Under the pieces are notes generated by a model, which did not search any database, was not told the origin of the DNA, and was given only the letters and a program-made list of their open reading frames with translations. A stretch of DNA of 23,527 nt from JANXSD01 sp043758125 (lineage in GTDB: Bacteria > Bacteroidota > Bacteroidia > AKYH767-A > OLB10), in assembly GCA_043758125.1 (NCBI GenBank), contig JAYVOC010000041.1, positions 1-23,527 on the forward strand. The letters are read 5' to 3'. Position 1 is the stretch's first letter; every line of letters starts with the position of its first letter. A program made the translations under genes and the position numbers. Below are positions 23,138 to 23,527 of this stretch, one piece after another.

Positions 23138-23417
23138 TTATCACTTCCTAGCATATTAATACTAAGATAATTAGAATCAGAACTTTAGCCTATTAACTGT
23201 TTATAAGCCAAAATCCTAAGAGGGGATTTTATACGTATTGAGTCCGAAATGGTTATCGTTTAAGCGTTTTAAAAAGAGTAAGTCGCTAATCCGTTTTTAA
23301 CTATTGTTGATTAAAAAGACACAATATTGATGTGCCTTTAAAAATAATTGGAGAAAGATTAGACTTTAGGAACATAAATCTAATTTTTCCGTAATATTTG
23401 TTCTCTTAATAAGCATT
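23138..23417. other. Divergent intergenic region before the aspartokinase gene
   Basis: Together with the pyrophosphatase promoter this fills 334 bp between two divergent genes. It contains two hairpins: AAAATCC/GGATTTT (23210-23216 and 23224-23230, 7-base loop), and AAAGACACA/TGTGCCTTT (23315-23323 and 23331-23339, one mismatch). Neither directly follows a gene end, so their role is unclear; a leader structure for the plus-strand gene is possible for the second. The nearest -7-like sequence for the plus strand is AATATTTG at 23393-23400, a partial match. No ORF of interest. Confidence 0.4.
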
Positions 23418-23527
23418 ATGATCGTATTAAAATTTGGTGGAACATCGGTTGCCGATGCCCGTAATATTCAAAAAGTTGGAAATATAATTGCCCAACGTCT
23501 TAAAAAAAATAAGAAAGATAAGATTGC
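23418..23527 (+). CDS. Aspartokinase, N-terminus (cut by window edge)
   Basis: Only 36 codons are visible. MIVLKFGGTSVADARNIQKV carries the KFGGTSV signature that binds ATP/aspartate in the aspartate kinase family (first step of Lys/Thr/Met synthesis). In Bacteroidota this N-terminus occurs both in stand-alone aspartokinases and in the bifunctional aspartokinase-homoserine dehydrogenase (thrA); the visible part cannot separate them. The ATG is the start because the motif begins at residue 5. The gene is divergent from the pyrophosphatase. Confidence 0.9.
   Translation, partial: MIVLKFGGTSVADARNIQKVGNIIAQRLKKNKKDKI

Noticed and set aside
23249..23263. Tiny ORF MVIV upstream of aspartokinase as a possible attenuator leader peptide
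   Set aside because: Only four codons with no run of regulatory amino-acid codons and no clear alternate hairpins; likely chance.

Overview
The window looks like a low-GC Bacteroidota chromosome; I cannot place it more precisely. The evidence is type IX secretion (T9SS) C-terminal sorting domains, SprB-type repeats, very large multidomain secreted proteins, an AHSA1-type protein, a TMTC-like TPR membrane protein, and promoters of the Bacteroidota form TTTG-N20-TAnnTTTG. No RNA genes, insertion sequences or CRISPR array were recognised.

Layout. Positions 1-5342 (minus) hold the first 1780 residues of a giant secreted protein: adhesion-type repeats, MopE/TSP3-like metal-binding motifs, a LamG-like fold, leucine-rich repeats, and an unusual subtilase-like domain cut off by the window edge. 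Next come a seven-repeat putative beta-propeller protein with a T9SS sorting domain (5746-7332, minus), a small SRPBCC/AHSA1 protein (7579-7962, plus), and a 1019-residue secreted protein with three cupredoxin-like domains nested in SprB repeats (7986-11045, minus). A DUF4412-like secreted protein follows (11210-11950, plus), then a 618-bp gap filled with decayed intergenic repeats. After it is a 1268-residue secreted lysyl-oxidase-like protein with an intact copper site and LTQ residues (12569-16375, minus).

The rest is more cellular. A minus-strand operon runs TMTC-like membrane glycosyltransferase/TPR protein, small lipoprotein, TlpA-like thioredoxin (20482 to 16672). Upstream of it, and separated by a strong terminator, is a membrane pyrophosphatase (20570-23083, minus) with an unexpected Cys/Met/His-rich tail of about 132 residues. 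The start of an aspartokinase gene (plus) is at the right edge.

How they may work together. At least two products carry T9SS sorting domains. Several proteins bind, or could bind, copper or other soft metals, or handle thiols: three cupredoxin domains, lysyl oxidase, the TlpA-like protein and the pyrophosphatase tail. Whether this is a functional theme or coincidence cannot be decided from one window. The most notable observations are the nested triple cupredoxin, the lysyl oxidase with conserved cofactor residues, the pyrophosphatase tail with a relocated membrane glutamate, and two promoters that abut their start codons and so predict nearly leaderless transcripts.
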